DNA of 64,000 nucleotides from Prauserella halophila (GCF_024171895.1 NZ_JAMTCQ010000009.1:1055285-1119284), one strand, 5' to 3'; numbered from the stretch's first letter, positions 17,940 to 26,611 are shown. Made by a program: numbers and translations. Notes: generated by a model from the letters alone, not told the origin.

Positions 17940-18979
17940 CGGCACACCGGCCGCGGGGCGACGACCGACTGCAGCGGCCGGGGCGCGAACCCGAGCGAGC
18001 CCTTGACGTCCTGCATTCCGCGGCCGGACGAGATCGAAGGCCTGCCGTTGTCGATCATGAAGCCGACCACCCTGGCGTAGGCGTCGAAGTACAGGTGCCG
18101 TTTTCCTCCCCGGTCGGGGGGAACGGCTGCCCAGTGCTGGTGCAGCGGTGTCACCGCGTGGTCGAGCACGTTGGTGAACGCGAGCAGCCTCCCGGACGAG
18201 GCGTCCCGGTACGTCAGGGTGGCCACGTCGGGTCTGCGTACCAGGGCGTGCAGATACTCGGCGGTGACGGCTCCGCGGAGGTCCAGTGGAACGCGGCCGA
18301 ACTTCGCCCGGTGTGCATGCAGCAGCGTGGCGAGCTCGGCTCCCTCGAGATCGTCCCTGGACCGTCCACATCGGATTGTCAGCGACGGGTCGGCGGCGAT
18401 CTTCCGCCGTTGCCCGCGGATGCTGTGCCGCCTGCTCCGCGCCAGCGACGAGACCCACCCGTCGACGTCGGTGAACCCGTTCTCCAGCAACGTCGTGGGC
18501 ACGGCGTCGCGCACCGCCCGGCCCCTGCCGGTGACGGCCGGCAGCTCGTCGTCACGGACGTAGCGGTGGACGACACCGCCGCAGCCGGGGCCGATGAACG
18601 ACACGAGAGCACGTTCGGCGGAGCGCATGAGCTGCCGCTGCGCGGTCGGGTCGAGCCCCGGTGCGAAGACGCGGCCGGAGGTGCCGGGCATCCACGGCTG
18701 GTGCACCTCGGCGAGCCGGGGTGTGAACCGTGCGGCTCCACCGACGGGCCTGCGGCGGTGCAGGTCTCCCGGACGGGCGACGGTGACCGACAGCGCGGCG
18801 ACCGGCGTGCCGCGATCACGTGCGACGACCAGCAGGTTCGGGCACCGCGACGAATTCGTCTCGAGGCGGAGCATGTCGTAGTCCCACGGTGCGGGCAGTT
18901 GCCGGGCCGCGGCGAACTCGGCCCAGTCGGCGGGTTCCGGATCGGTGCGAGGATCCAGGACGTCGATGTGCACTGTCAT
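17936..18979 (-). CDS. GNAT/FemAB-fold acyltransferase-like protein, third of four tandem paralogues
   Basis: A 347-residue member of the four-gene array. N-terminal VLDPRTDPEPADWAEF, a proline-rich HQPWMPG turn, the basic motif SLARSRRHSIRGQRRKI, LVRRPDVATLTYRDASSG, HLYFDAYARVVGFMIDNG and GRGMQDVKGSLGFAPRP ending in VVAPRPVCR. It overlaps both neighbours by 4 bp, so translation is coupled. No signal peptide or membrane segment, so it acts in the cytoplasm. The fold assignment rests on motif layout, not on a search. Equal length and motif order argue for gene duplication followed by divergence of substrate range. Confidence 0.75.
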   Translation of the reverse strand: MTVHIDVLDPRTDPEPADWAEFAAARQLPAPWDYDMLRLETNSSRCPNLLVVARDRGTPVAALSVTVARPGDLHRRRPVGGAARFTPRLAEVHQPWMPGTSGRVFAPGLDPTAQRQLMRSAERALVSFIGPGCGGVVHRYVRDDELPAVTGRGRAVRDAVPTTLLENGFTDVDGWVSSLARSRRHSIRGQRRKIAADPSLTIRCGRSRDDLEGAELATLLHAHRAKFGRVPLDLRGAVTAEYLHALVRRPDVATLTYRDASSGRLLAFTNVLDHAVTPLHQHWAAVPPDRGGKRHLYFDAYARVVGFMIDNGRPSISSGRGMQDVKGSLGFAPRPLQSVVAPRPVCR

Positions 18980-20121
18980 GTCACGCTCCCGGCGCGATTC
19001 CGGTGGATGTGCCCTGTCGTGTCGCGCGGTGTCTCCCGGTGTACCGCCTGCGGACCACGCCGGTCACCGAGGAGTGGCCGCGGTGCCGCAACGGTGTGCA
19101 GCTGCCGGGTGTCACGGAAACCGAGGGCCGCCTTCTCGTCCAGCATCGCCCTGCCCGCGGTCAGCTCGGTGCTGCCGAGGTCGATCGCCTGTGCCACGGC
19201 CTGGGCGTACGCGTGCCGGTGGAGCCCCGGCCTGCCGCCGTCCACACGGGACACGGCTGCCCAGTGGTGGAATGCGGCCGTACCGCGGTCGGTGATCATG
19301 GTGCTGAAGCCGAGCAGGCGGCCCGTCGGGGTGCGGTACGTGCGGGTGAGCACGTTCGGCCTGCGCAGCAGCGCGTCGAGATAGGCAGGTGACACGGGGC
19401 TGCGGGTGTCCAGGTGCAGCCCGGCGAACCGCGAACGCTGACCGCCCGCCCAGGCCCGGGCGTCCTGACGTGCCCGGTGTGCGTTGAGGAGTGCGGCGAG
19501 TTCGCTGGCATCCAGGTCGTCGCGGCCTGCGCCGACGTCGGTACGCACCTCCGGGTCGGCGTCGATCGCGTCGACGGTGGCGCGGACGTCGGTGCCGAGG
19601 CCCGCACGCCACTCGTCGACCGTGGCCGGTGGGTGCAGGACCGCCGCCGGATCGATCACGCGATGCGGCCGCTGTGGTCCGGACATCGCGTCCGCGAGGT
19701 CGTCGGTCATGGCCCGGTACAGCACGCCGAGCAGGCCCGGGCCGACGCGGTGCACCAGCGACCGCTCGAACTCCCTGATCGCGCCCCGGACGTCGACGCC
19801 GGAGTGGAACGCGGCGGCGGGATACCCGCTGTGCAACGGCAGGTAGACCTCTGCCCAGCGCGGCCGCAGCCGGGCCGGTCGCCGGGTGGCGGCGGGGCCG
19901 AAGCGACCGGTGCTCCAACTGCGGCACACCATGGCCTGCAGGCCCCCGACCACCCGCCCGTGCTCACGCACCACAGCCAGCAGCGGCGGGTTGCGCGCCG
20001 TCCACGCTTCGAGCCGGATCAGCGGGTGGCGCCAGACGGGATGCAGGCGCCGGTCGTTGACGAAATCCGCCCAGCCTGTCGGTTCCGGGTCCACCCGCGG
20101 ATCGATGATCTCGACGTTCAC
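18976..20121 (-). CDS. GNAT/FemAB-fold acyltransferase-like protein, second of four tandem paralogues
   Basis: A 381-residue paralogue starting at a GTG at 20121 inside the GTGA overlap with the previous gene. Signatures: IIDPRVDPEPTGWADF, LRRPNVLTRTYRTPTG, AYAQAVAQAIDLG and GRAMLDEKAALGFRDT, with VAAPRPLLG near the end. The central basic helix of its siblings (LSKSRRANLRR) is replaced by an acidic-neutral stretch (LGTDVRATVDAIDADPEV), and an extra tail of about 27 residues follows the APRP motif. Loss of the basic helix may mean altered or lost catalysis, which would make this a candidate non-catalytic partner in a hetero-complex. Confidence 0.72.
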   Translation of the reverse strand: MNVEIIDPRVDPEPTGWADFVNDRRLHPVWRHPLIRLEAWTARNPPLLAVVREHGRVVGGLQAMVCRSWSTGRFGPAATRRPARLRPRWAEVYLPLHSGYPAAAFHSGVDVRGAIREFERSLVHRVGPGLLGVLYRAMTDDLADAMSGPQRPHRVIDPAAVLHPPATVDEWRAGLGTDVRATVDAIDADPEVRTDVGAGRDDLDASELAALLNAHRARQDARAWAGGQRSRFAGLHLDTRSPVSPAYLDALLRRPNVLTRTYRTPTGRLLGFSTMITDRGTAAFHHWAAVSRVDGGRPGLHRHAYAQAVAQAIDLGSTELTAGRAMLDEKAALGFRDTRQLHTVAAPRPLLGDRRGPQAVHRETPRDTTGHIHRNRAGSVT

Positions 20122-21179
20122 CGGCCCATCACCGGCCTCGGCGCGATGACGCCGTACACGTCCCTCGGTGTGAACCCCAGGGACGTCTTGACGTCGAGTT
20201 TGCCCCGGCCCGCGGAGATCCGCGGTCTGCGGTGCGCGACGCACCAGCGCACGGCACGCATGTAGGCGTCGAAGTACAGGCCCTGCCTGCCACCGTCGTC
20301 CGGGGCGAGCGCCGCCCAGTGTTGTTTGACGACGACGTCGCGGTGGTCGAGCAGCGTGTTGAGGGCGAGCAGCCTGCCGTCGGTGTCGTGATAGGTGAGT
20401 GTGTGCACATCGGGCCTGCGCACGAACGCCTCCAGATACGGTGCCGCGATGGGTGAGCGCGTGTCGCCGGTCTGCGCGGGAAACCGGGCCCGGTGCTCGT
20501 TGAGCAGATCCGCCATGGCCTCCGGGTCGGCGTCGGCCCGCCCGGGTCCTCCGCGGATCCGGAGTGACGGGTCGGCGTCGGTCCGGCGGTGTTGCCTGCG
20601 CAGGTTCGCGCGCCGGCTCTTGCTCAGCGACGCGAGCCACTCGTCGGTGTCGGCGAACGTGTTGTCCAGCACCGCGGCCGAATCGGTGCGCCTGCGGACA
20701 CGGCCCCGTCCGGAGAGAACGGGAAGCAGGTCGGGTCCGACGCCGCGGTAGAACACGCCTGCCAGGCCGGGTCCGAGGCGGCGTGCCAGCGTGCTCTCCG
20801 CCGCGCGCACCGCGACGCGGAGCCGGTGGCCGGACACCGTGGGCCGCCGGACGATGCCGGGCAGGCCGCTGAGCCACGGTTGGCTCACCTCCACCCACAT
20901 CGGACCGCGTCGCGTGCGGCGCGGGGCGTAGCGGGGTAGGCGCGCCGGTCGGCAGACCAGTGCCGACAGCGCCGCCACGATGCCGTCGGCGTCGTGCACG
21001 GTGACCAGCAGCGGCGGATTGCGCGCCAGCCACCCCTCGATGCGCAGCAGCCGCGGGTCCCACACTGCGTGCGGGCGTGTGAGCTCGGCGAACTCGGCCC
21101 AGCCGTCGGGCGCCGGATCGACGCGCGGGTCGCAGATCCGGGCATCGGTGACGGTCGTACGTGTGATGCGAACCGTCAT
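20118..21179 (-). CDS. GNAT/FemAB-fold acyltransferase-like protein, first of four tandem paralogues
   Basis: A 353-residue protein leading the operon. It shows ICDPRVDPAPDGWAEF at about 15-30, VSQPWLSGLPG, the basic motif SLSKSRRANLRRQHRRT, VRRPDVHTLTYHDTDG, GLYFDAYMRAVRWCVAHR and GRGKLDVKTSLGFTPRD followed by VIAPRPVMGR. The set matches the shape of GNAT-like transferases that modify cell-envelope glycans or amino sugars (family resemblance judged by eye). An ATG at 21179 starts the operon only about 40 bp from a tnpB remnant, so the native promoter may have been altered by the insertion. Confidence 0.76.
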   Translation of the reverse strand: MTVRITRTTVTDARICDPRVDPAPDGWAEFAELTRPHAVWDPRLLRIEGWLARNPPLLVTVHDADGIVAALSALVCRPARLPRYAPRRTRRGPMWVEVSQPWLSGLPGIVRRPTVSGHRLRVAVRAAESTLARRLGPGLAGVFYRGVGPDLLPVLSGRGRVRRRTDSAAVLDNTFADTDEWLASLSKSRRANLRRQHRRTDADPSLRIRGGPGRADADPEAMADLLNEHRARFPAQTGDTRSPIAAPYLEAFVRRPDVHTLTYHDTDGRLLALNTLLDHRDVVVKQHWAALAPDDGGRQGLYFDAYMRAVRWCVAHRRPRISAGRGKLDVKTSLGFTPRDVYGVIAPRPVMGR

Positions 21180-21199
21180 GTGTGCTCCAGTCGGCGGAA

Positions 21200-22022
21200 A
21201 CCTCGCCCGTTGGGGCCGAGAGGAACCGATCCCTGAACTACGTGCAGACGTCGGCGACGCTCACCGGGTGGAAGAAGACCGACGAACTCGCCTTCCTCAG
21301 CGAGGTGTCCAGCGTGCCGTTGCAGCAGACGTTGCGGCATCTGCAGGGCGCGTTCACGAACTTCTTCGGTAAGCGGGCGCGGTATCCGCGGTTCAAGTCG
21401 AGGAAGAAGTCTCGCTCGTTGCTGGTCGAGACCGCCGTCGAGCACTACGCACCCACGACGCACGTCGTCGGTGTCGACGCTGGTATCGATGCGTTGGTGA
21501 CGCTCTCGACTGGGGAGATCACCGACCGCAGGCGGGATTATCCGCACAAACCGAGTACTCGGCTCGTTCGTGAGAACCAAACGATCGTGCTCGAGGATCT
21601 GCACGTGTCCGGCATGGTGCGCAACCATGCGCTGGCGCGTTCCATCTCCGACGCCTCGTGGTCGGAGCTGCGTTCGATGCTGGAGTACAAGGCCGACCGG
21701 TACGGCCGCGAGGTGGTCACGGTTGACCGCTGGTCGCCCTCCAGTAAGGCGTGCTCGTCCTGCGGCAGGCTCGCCGAGTCGATGCCGCTGAACGTGCGCA
21801 CGTGGACATGCTCCGGTTGCGGAGCGTCCCACGACCGGGACGTGAACGCCGCCAAGAACAGTCCGCCCGCCGGGCGGGCGGTTGCAGCCTGTGGAGACGG
21901 AGTGAGACCGACCCGACGCCAGTCGGCGAGGCATCTGTCGAAACCTCCCTTCGGGGTGAAGAAGCAGGAACTATCCGGCGTGAGCTGGATGGGAATCTCG
22001 GTCCTTGAAGGACCGAGAGGAC
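21200..22022 (+). mobile_element. tnpB: IS200/IS605-family remnant with truncated, internally deleted tnpB
   Basis: From 21221 a frame reads as a TnpB (OrfB) protein: LAFLSEVSSVPLQQTLRHLQ, ARYPRFKSRKKSR, VVGVDAGIDALVTLSTGE, DRRRDYPHK, TRLVRENQTIVLEDLHV, ARSISDASWSELRSMLEYKA, a CSSCGR/CSGCG zinc finger and HDRDVNAAKN. Compared with full-length TnpB (about 380-400 residues, from memory) it lacks the N-terminal part and two internal blocks: after KSRKKSR and between LSTGE and DRRRD. All three RuvC carboxylates remain (Asp codon 21476, Glu 21593, Asp 21839). No tnpA is present. It ends in a hairpin typical of IS605 right ends. It is most likely immobile and inactive, since the wedge/recognition part is gone. 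Confidence 0.85.
21890..22022 (+). ncRNA. Possible remnant omega RNA and right-end hairpin of the tnpB element
   Basis: In IS200/IS605 elements the guide (omega) RNA overlaps the 3' end of tnpB and the right end. Here the region after the zinc finger continues through GAAGCAGGAACTATCC to a hairpin at 21997-22017 (CTCGGTCC / GGACCGAG, TTGAA loop) and the terminal GGACGTCAA, a layout usual for these right ends. Whether an RNA is still made is unknown. Confidence 0.35.
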
Positions 22023-22023
22023 G

Positions 22024-22827
22024 TCAAGTTTGGATCACGGGCGATGCGTGTTGCGGGCACGCATGCACCTCGCCCGGCACTCCGCCGCCGACGAGCACGT
22101 CGACCAGCCGGGGTGAGGTGCGTTCGAGGACGGTGAACGCGAGGCCGCCCGTCGTTTCGCGAACGTGGACGCGGCGCCGGTCGACGTGCCATCGGCCGCA
22201 GTCGCGGAGGACGCCGAGGTAACCGAGCAGCGGATCGTGGAGCAGGCCGAACGGCCCGCCGGTGAGGCGGTCGATGCGATGGTGCGGGACGCGGTCGGGC
22301 GGCGGCAACTCGGCAGGCAGTGCCGAGGACAGTGCGTCGAGGTTCTTGTCCTCGCCGACGGCCAGGACCCGCTCGCCCCGGCGCAGCGTGTCGACGATCT
22401 CTCTGAGGACGGGTTCGTCGCCCGCGGATGCGGCGGCATCCGGGTGCAGGACGCAGCCGCGGGAACCGCGTGGCAGCCCGGTGGGCGGTCGGGTGACCTC
22501 GGCGTCGACCACCACGACCAGGCGATGGGAGGGGCGCTGCGTGGCGCGGGTGAGCAGGAAGGCGAGTCCGCGAGCCGGGTCCGGCTCGGTCGATCCGCCC
22601 GCGAGGGGTGCGGTGTCGACCAGCCGGCGGCGCACCTCGTCGGCGGGCAGCGCACCGCCGTTGCTCCCGGTCTTACCCGGAACGAGTACCGGGTCGGTCC
22701 GGCCGTGCAGTGCCCAGGTCTCGCGATACAGCGGCACCGTGGCGAATGCCGAGGAGACGGCGCGCAGATAGGCGGCCCGCCACAACCGGTAGGCCAGCGA
22801 ATTCCACATGGCTGGACAGTGTGCCAT
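22024..22827 (-). CDS. Hypothetical protein; stop codon lies at the IS605 right end
   Basis: About 267 residues, beginning MAHCPAMWNSLAYRLWRAAY. The N-terminus (AYLRAVSSAF, VPLYRETWALHG) is faintly like the start of phenylacetate-CoA-ligase-type proteins, but no AMP-binding core follows; the rest has PSHRLVVVVDAEV, a GERVLAVGEDKNLDALSSAL segment and a small C-terminal domain. I cannot name a family. The TGA at 22024-22026 lies in the transposon end sequence, so the true C-terminus may have been replaced by the insertion. Other in-frame starts: 22854 and 22809; none has a good ribosome binding site. Divergent from the glycosyltransferase operon. Confidence 0.6.
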   Translation of the reverse strand: MAHCPAMWNSLAYRLWRAAYLRAVSSAFATVPLYRETWALHGRTDPVLVPGKTGSNGGALPADEVRRRLVDTAPLAGGSTEPDPARGLAFLLTRATQRPSHRLVVVVDAEVTRPPTGLPRGSRGCVLHPDAAASAGDEPVLREIVDTLRRGERVLAVGEDKNLDALSSALPAELPPPDRVPHHRIDRLTGGPFGLLHDPLLGYLGVLRDCGRWHVDRRRVHVRETTGGLAFTVLERTSPRLVDVLVGGGVPGEVHACPQHASPVIQT

Positions 22828-23079
22828 CGGAACGCACGAATTCGTATCGCTCATTGTGTGATTGGGCCGAAAGGTCGCGGGTCTCCCCGTTTCGGACTCG
22901 GCTGAACGGCTCAATCCGAACTCCTGTCCTTGCTGTCGCCGTGTCGTCGGACAAAACTCTCGAACCGTTCCTGCTGGGGGTAGAGCCTGCTGACGATGTA
23001 GAAACGCGAGGGCATTCATGCCACATTCGCCGAGATGGATTTGCATACGGGAATCCACCCCATGGATGGTGCGTGAGCT

Positions 23080-24084
23080 GTGACGGAGTCGAGTGATGAC
23101 CGTACGAGGATAACGAACATCACGGTCGTGGTGCCGTGTTATAACGAAGTGGCCAATGTCTCGGCATCCTATGCGGAAATTGTCGAGGAGTTCAGCGACG
23201 TCGACCTCGAAATCATATACGTCGACGACGGGAGCTCCGACGGGACGCTCGATATCATTCGCGATCTCGCGGAACAAGATCCGCGTGTGGATTTCATGTC
23301 CTTCACGCGGAACTTCGGCTTCGAGGCAGCCTTCTCGGCCGGGTATCGCTATGCCGCTGCGCCGTGGGTACTGCATGTCGATGCCGACCAGCAGTTCCCG
23401 GCCGCCGAGGCGCGCGTGCTGATCGGCGAGGCGGAACGGGGCTACGACGCCGTCTTCGGGGTCCGGACCAACCGGCAGGACCCGATGCTGCGGCGGTGGG
23501 GGACCGCGGTGTTCCACCATCTCGCGCAACGAGTCCTGAAGGTGGAGATTCCGCGAGGTGCGACCGCGTTCCGGCTGGTGCGCACGGACCTCGCACGCCG
23601 GGTCGTCGATCTCGAGCTCGGCACCCCGTACTTCATGGCGACCGTGCCGCGGCTGACCGGCCGGTACACCACCGCCCTCGTCGGCCACCGTGCGCGGGCA
23701 CGCGGCGAGTCCAAGGTGGGGTTCCGCTTCCTGGCCTCGCACGCGGTGGAACTGTTCGTCGGATTCACGCGCCGTCTGCCGGGCGTCGCCGCGGGTCTCG
23801 CGCTCGGGACCGCGGCGCTGTGCGGCTTGCTGGCCGTGGCAGCCGCGTCCGGGCTGATCGGCGGTGCTGCGGTGTCGGCCGCGCTGTTCGTGGTCCTCGC
23901 CGTGCTCACCGCGGTACTGGCGGTGGGTGTTCGCTACCTCGTCAGCGTCGGATCCGGGCAGCCGCGGCCGCGCCAGTTCTATATCCGCGAGACGTCGCTG
24001 CGCGACCGGGTCGATCCGGCCGACCTTCTCCTCGACGAGTGGCCGACGGCGCCGCAACCGCGGCGGGCGGAGGTGGCGTCGTGA
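23080..24084 (+). CDS. Family 2 glycosyltransferase (GtrB/DPM-like), membrane-anchored
   Basis: A 334-residue GT-A enzyme that probably moves a sugar from a nucleotide to a polyprenyl phosphate or glycolipid on the inner membrane face. Visible: VVVPCYNEVANV at 17-28, VDDGSSDG at 48-55, FTRNFGFEAAFSAG and the metal-binding DAD at 101-103. Two hydrophobic segments at about 232-290 anchor the C-terminus. It starts at a GTG at 23080. The first about 250 bases are less GC-rich than the surroundings (ATA, AAT and AAA codons), hinting at transfer. It is first in a five-gene operon and overlaps the ATP-grasp gene by GTGA. Confidence 0.9.
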   Translation: MTESSDDRTRITNITVVVPCYNEVANVSASYAEIVEEFSDVDLEIIYVDDGSSDGTLDIIRDLAEQDPRVDFMSFTRNFGFEAAFSAGYRYAAAPWVLHVDADQQFPAAEARVLIGEAERGYDAVFGVRTNRQDPMLRRWGTAVFHHLAQRVLKVEIPRGATAFRLVRTDLARRVVDLELGTPYFMATVPRLTGRYTTALVGHRARARGESKVGFRFLASHAVELFVGFTRRLPGVAAGLALGTAALCGLLAVAAASGLIGGAAVSAALFVVLAVLTAVLAVGVRYLVSVGSGQPRPRQFYIRETSLRDRVDPADLLLDEWPTAPQPRRAEVAS

Positions 24085-25298
24085 CGACACTGGTGGTGCT
24101 GGGTGGCGCCGACGGTTCGGTCGGCGTGTACCAGCGGGCGAGGGAACTGGGCTACCGGACGATCTGTGTCGACATCCGGCCGAGCGCGCCCGGCGTGCTG
24201 TACGCGGACGAGTTCGTTCAGCTGAGCGTACGTGCTCCGGAGCTGATCGCGAGCACGCTCGCGGGGCGCGACGACATCGTCGGGGTGCTGTGCCCGGCCA
24301 GCGACGTCGGACTGCCCGCGCTCGCGTGGCTCACCCGGCATTGGAACCTGCCCGCGCCGCTGCCCGACCTGGCGATGCGCGCCTCGGTCGACAAATCGGT
24401 GTTCCGGGAGCTGTGTGCCGAGCTGGACCTGCCCGGCTATCGCGCGGTCAGCGGTGCCCCGGACGACGACCTCGTCAAGCGCGCCCGCGAGCTGCGATTC
24501 CCCGCACTGGTCAAACCGGTCGACTCGTCGGGCAGCCGGGGAGTCGTGGCCTGCTCCGGCCCTGGTGTGCTGCGCTCGGCGTTCGCCGAATCGGTGGCGT
24601 TCTCCCCCGAGGGCAAGCTCGTCGTGGAGGAGTATCTGACGGGCATGCACCTCACCGTCGAAGTCCTCGTGCGGCACGGGCGGGTGGCCTTCCACGCCGT
24701 CACCGAGCGGACGATCACGCCACCGCCGTACTTCGTCACGACGACCCATCTCGTTCCCGCCGAGCTTCCGTCCGAAGTGGACGACGAGCTGGTGCGGATG
24801 CTCGAGCGGATCTGCGAACGGCTCGATTACCCCGACGGGCCGCTGACCCTCGACGCGGTGCTGGGTCGTGACGCCAGGCTGTACCTGGTGGAATTGGGTG
24901 CCCGCATGGGTGGCAACGGCCTGGCCGAGCTCATCGAGTCGTGCTACGGCGTGGACATCATGGCGGCGACCATGGCCACGGCCGTGGGGGAGGAGCCGGT
25001 GCTCGCTCCCCGGGAGCCGGTGCCCACGATGGTGCAGGTCTTCGGTGCCGACCGGGCGGGCAGGCTCGCCGAGATCTGCGGCCTCGGCGAGGTCCGCGCA
25101 CATCCCTCGGTGGTCGACGTGCAGATGTTCGCCGAGGAAGGGACCTTCGTCCGCGCCTACGAACAGGCCGGCTACAAGCTCGGCTACGCCGTCCTCAGAG
25201 CAGCCACCACGGACGAACTGCGAGCCTCGGCCGAGGCGGTGCGCGGCGCACTGAAGTTCCGGCTCGACGACGTGGCTCAGGCGGTGCCGGGGCCGTGA
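24081..25298 (+). CDS. ATP-grasp ligase
   Basis: A 405-residue ATP-grasp enzyme, which joins a carboxylate to an amine or thiol through an acyl-phosphate. N-terminal Rossmann-like domain (TLVVLGGADGSVGVYQRA), the ATP lid KPVDSSGSRGV at 145-155, VVEEYLTGMHLTVEV at 181-195 and the Mg-binding ELGARMGGNG at 271-280. It resembles carnosine synthase or D-ala-D-ala-like carboxylate-amine ligases of biosynthetic clusters. GTGA overlaps at both ends couple it to the glycosyltransferase and the membrane protein. It probably adds an amino acid or similar group to the operon product. Confidence 0.9.
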   Translation: MTTLVVLGGADGSVGVYQRARELGYRTICVDIRPSAPGVLYADEFVQLSVRAPELIASTLAGRDDIVGVLCPASDVGLPALAWLTRHWNLPAPLPDLAMRASVDKSVFRELCAELDLPGYRAVSGAPDDDLVKRARELRFPALVKPVDSSGSRGVVACSGPGVLRSAFAESVAFSPEGKLVVEEYLTGMHLTVEVLVRHGRVAFHAVTERTITPPPYFVTTTHLVPAELPSEVDDELVRMLERICERLDYPDGPLTLDAVLGRDARLYLVELGARMGGNGLAELIESCYGVDIMAATMATAVGEEPVLAPREPVPTMVQVFGADRAGRLAEICGLGEVRAHPSVVDVQMFAEEGTFVRAYEQAGYKLGYAVLRAATTDELRASAEAVRGALKFRLDDVAQAVPGP

Positions 25299-26569
25299 CG
25301 GGCACGGCGGTGAGCACGGCGCCCCGCCGGCTGATGATCCTCCGGCTTCTCCTCGGCCGCGGCTCGTTCCGGATCAGCCTTCAGCTGATGCAGGTCGTGC
25401 TGGCCGTCGCGTGGGGCACGGTGGCCTACGGCCCGTTCGCCAACGCCCTCGGCGCCTGCGGGTGGCTGGTGTTCCTGCCCAACGCCGCGGAGAAGAGCGT
25501 GCTGAAGCTGGCTCCGCGGGTGCGGGTGACGCGGGCGACCGTGACCGCGCTGGCGGTGCGGTTCGCCATCGCCCCGGTTCTCGTGTTCGCGGCGGCGCTG
25601 CTCGTGACCCTCGCGGTGGCACCGGAGTCGGCGCTGCTGCCGTACCTGGCCGCAGCCTGCTGGCACACGTGCTCCGGGATGCTGATGACGGTGTCGGGCC
25701 TGCACCGGCTCCGCGGCAGGGCATCGCTCGACGCGTGGGCGTTCACGGCGGGTGCGGTGCTCGTGCTCGGCGTGACACTGGCGACGTGGCTGGCCGACTG
25801 GTCACCGCGCACCGTGCTGCTGGTCCTGCCCGCCGGGCTGGCTCTCGTCGCGCTGGCGGCCGTCGGTGCGCTGCCCCGAGACTGGCTGCGGCCCGAACCG
25901 TTGCGGCGACGGCGGCTCGTGCTCGCCTACGGGCGCACCACGTGGCTGCTCGGCGTGCCGGAACTGCTCGATGCGCTGACCGTGGCCGTGGTGTTCTTCG
26001 TGTTCGCCGGCGTGGGGCGGGTGTCGGACAGTGGGCCGTTCTACCTGGCGATGTTGGCCGCCGGCGCGTTCTCCTCGATCGTGCGGTATCAGCTCCGGAT
26101 CCACCAGCCGGGGGTGTCACTCCGGCAGCGGGGCAGTGGTGCGGGGCAGGCGCGCGCGAAGGCCATGGCGGTGCTGCGGGCCGCGGTCGTGGGCGGGATG
26201 GCGTTCGCCGTGCTGTTCGGCACCGCTCTGCTGGTGCCACCGGTCCGTGATGCGCTGCTGGCCGATACGGGGATCGCCATGTGGGCGGCGCTCGGCGCGC
26301 TGACCGTCGTCGAGATCGTCGTCGCGATCGCCGTGATGTACGGGATCTTCCTGATCGAGAACACCGGAAGCCCCTTGTTGGGCGCGAGCTTCCGGGGAGC
26401 GCTGTGCCGACTCGCCGTGACGACGGTGTGCGCCCTGTTCCTGGTGCCGCCGCTCGGCGCCGCGGGCGGGTTCGCCGCGGTCGTGCTCGCGTTGTCGGCC
26501 GAGGCGGCAGCGCTGCACCACATGGTGCGCAGACATCATTCCGGACCGCTCACCGGACGGCCCGCGTGA
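25295..26569 (+). CDS. Polytopic membrane protein, flippase/polysaccharide-export-like
   Basis: A 424-residue protein with about ten to twelve hydrophobic segments and short charged loops, starting at a GTG at 25295 inside a GTGA overlap. The pattern (basic N-terminus LRLLLGRGSFRISLQ, regularly spaced helices, basic loop RYQLRIHQPGVSLRQRG) resembles MOP-superfamily lipid-linked glycan flippases such as Wzx or MurJ-like proteins. No diagnostic motif proves this. In context it would translocate the product of the glycosyltransferase and ATP-grasp enzymes across the membrane. Confidence 0.75.
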   Translation: MTGTAVSTAPRRLMILRLLLGRGSFRISLQLMQVVLAVAWGTVAYGPFANALGACGWLVFLPNAAEKSVLKLAPRVRVTRATVTALAVRFAIAPVLVFAAALLVTLAVAPESALLPYLAAACWHTCSGMLMTVSGLHRLRGRASLDAWAFTAGAVLVLGVTLATWLADWSPRTVLLVLPAGLALVALAAVGALPRDWLRPEPLRRRRLVLAYGRTTWLLGVPELLDALTVAVVFFVFAGVGRVSDSGPFYLAMLAAGAFSSIVRYQLRIHQPGVSLRQRGSGAGQARAKAMAVLRAAVVGGMAFAVLFGTALLVPPVRDALLADTGIAMWAALGALTVVEIVVAIAVMYGIFLIENTGSPLLGASFRGALCRLAVTTVCALFLVPPLGAAGGFAAVVLALSAEAAALHHMVRRHHSGPLTGRPA

Positions 26570-26611
26570 GTCCGGCCTGTCATCCACCACGTAACACCAC
26601 GGAGCGAGAGC

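Noticed and set aside
21200-22022. TnpB remnant considered as a TldR-type nuclease-dead repressor
   Set aside because: The RuvC D-E-D residues are kept and the N-terminal nucleic-acid-binding part is lost, the reverse of the TldR pattern.
22830-24090. Minus-strand frame open across the glycosyltransferase gene, continuous with the hypothetical gene
   Set aside because: It is the antisense of a gene with clear GT2 motifs, is Arg/His/Pro-rich and has no recognisable domain. Only the part below about 22827 is kept.
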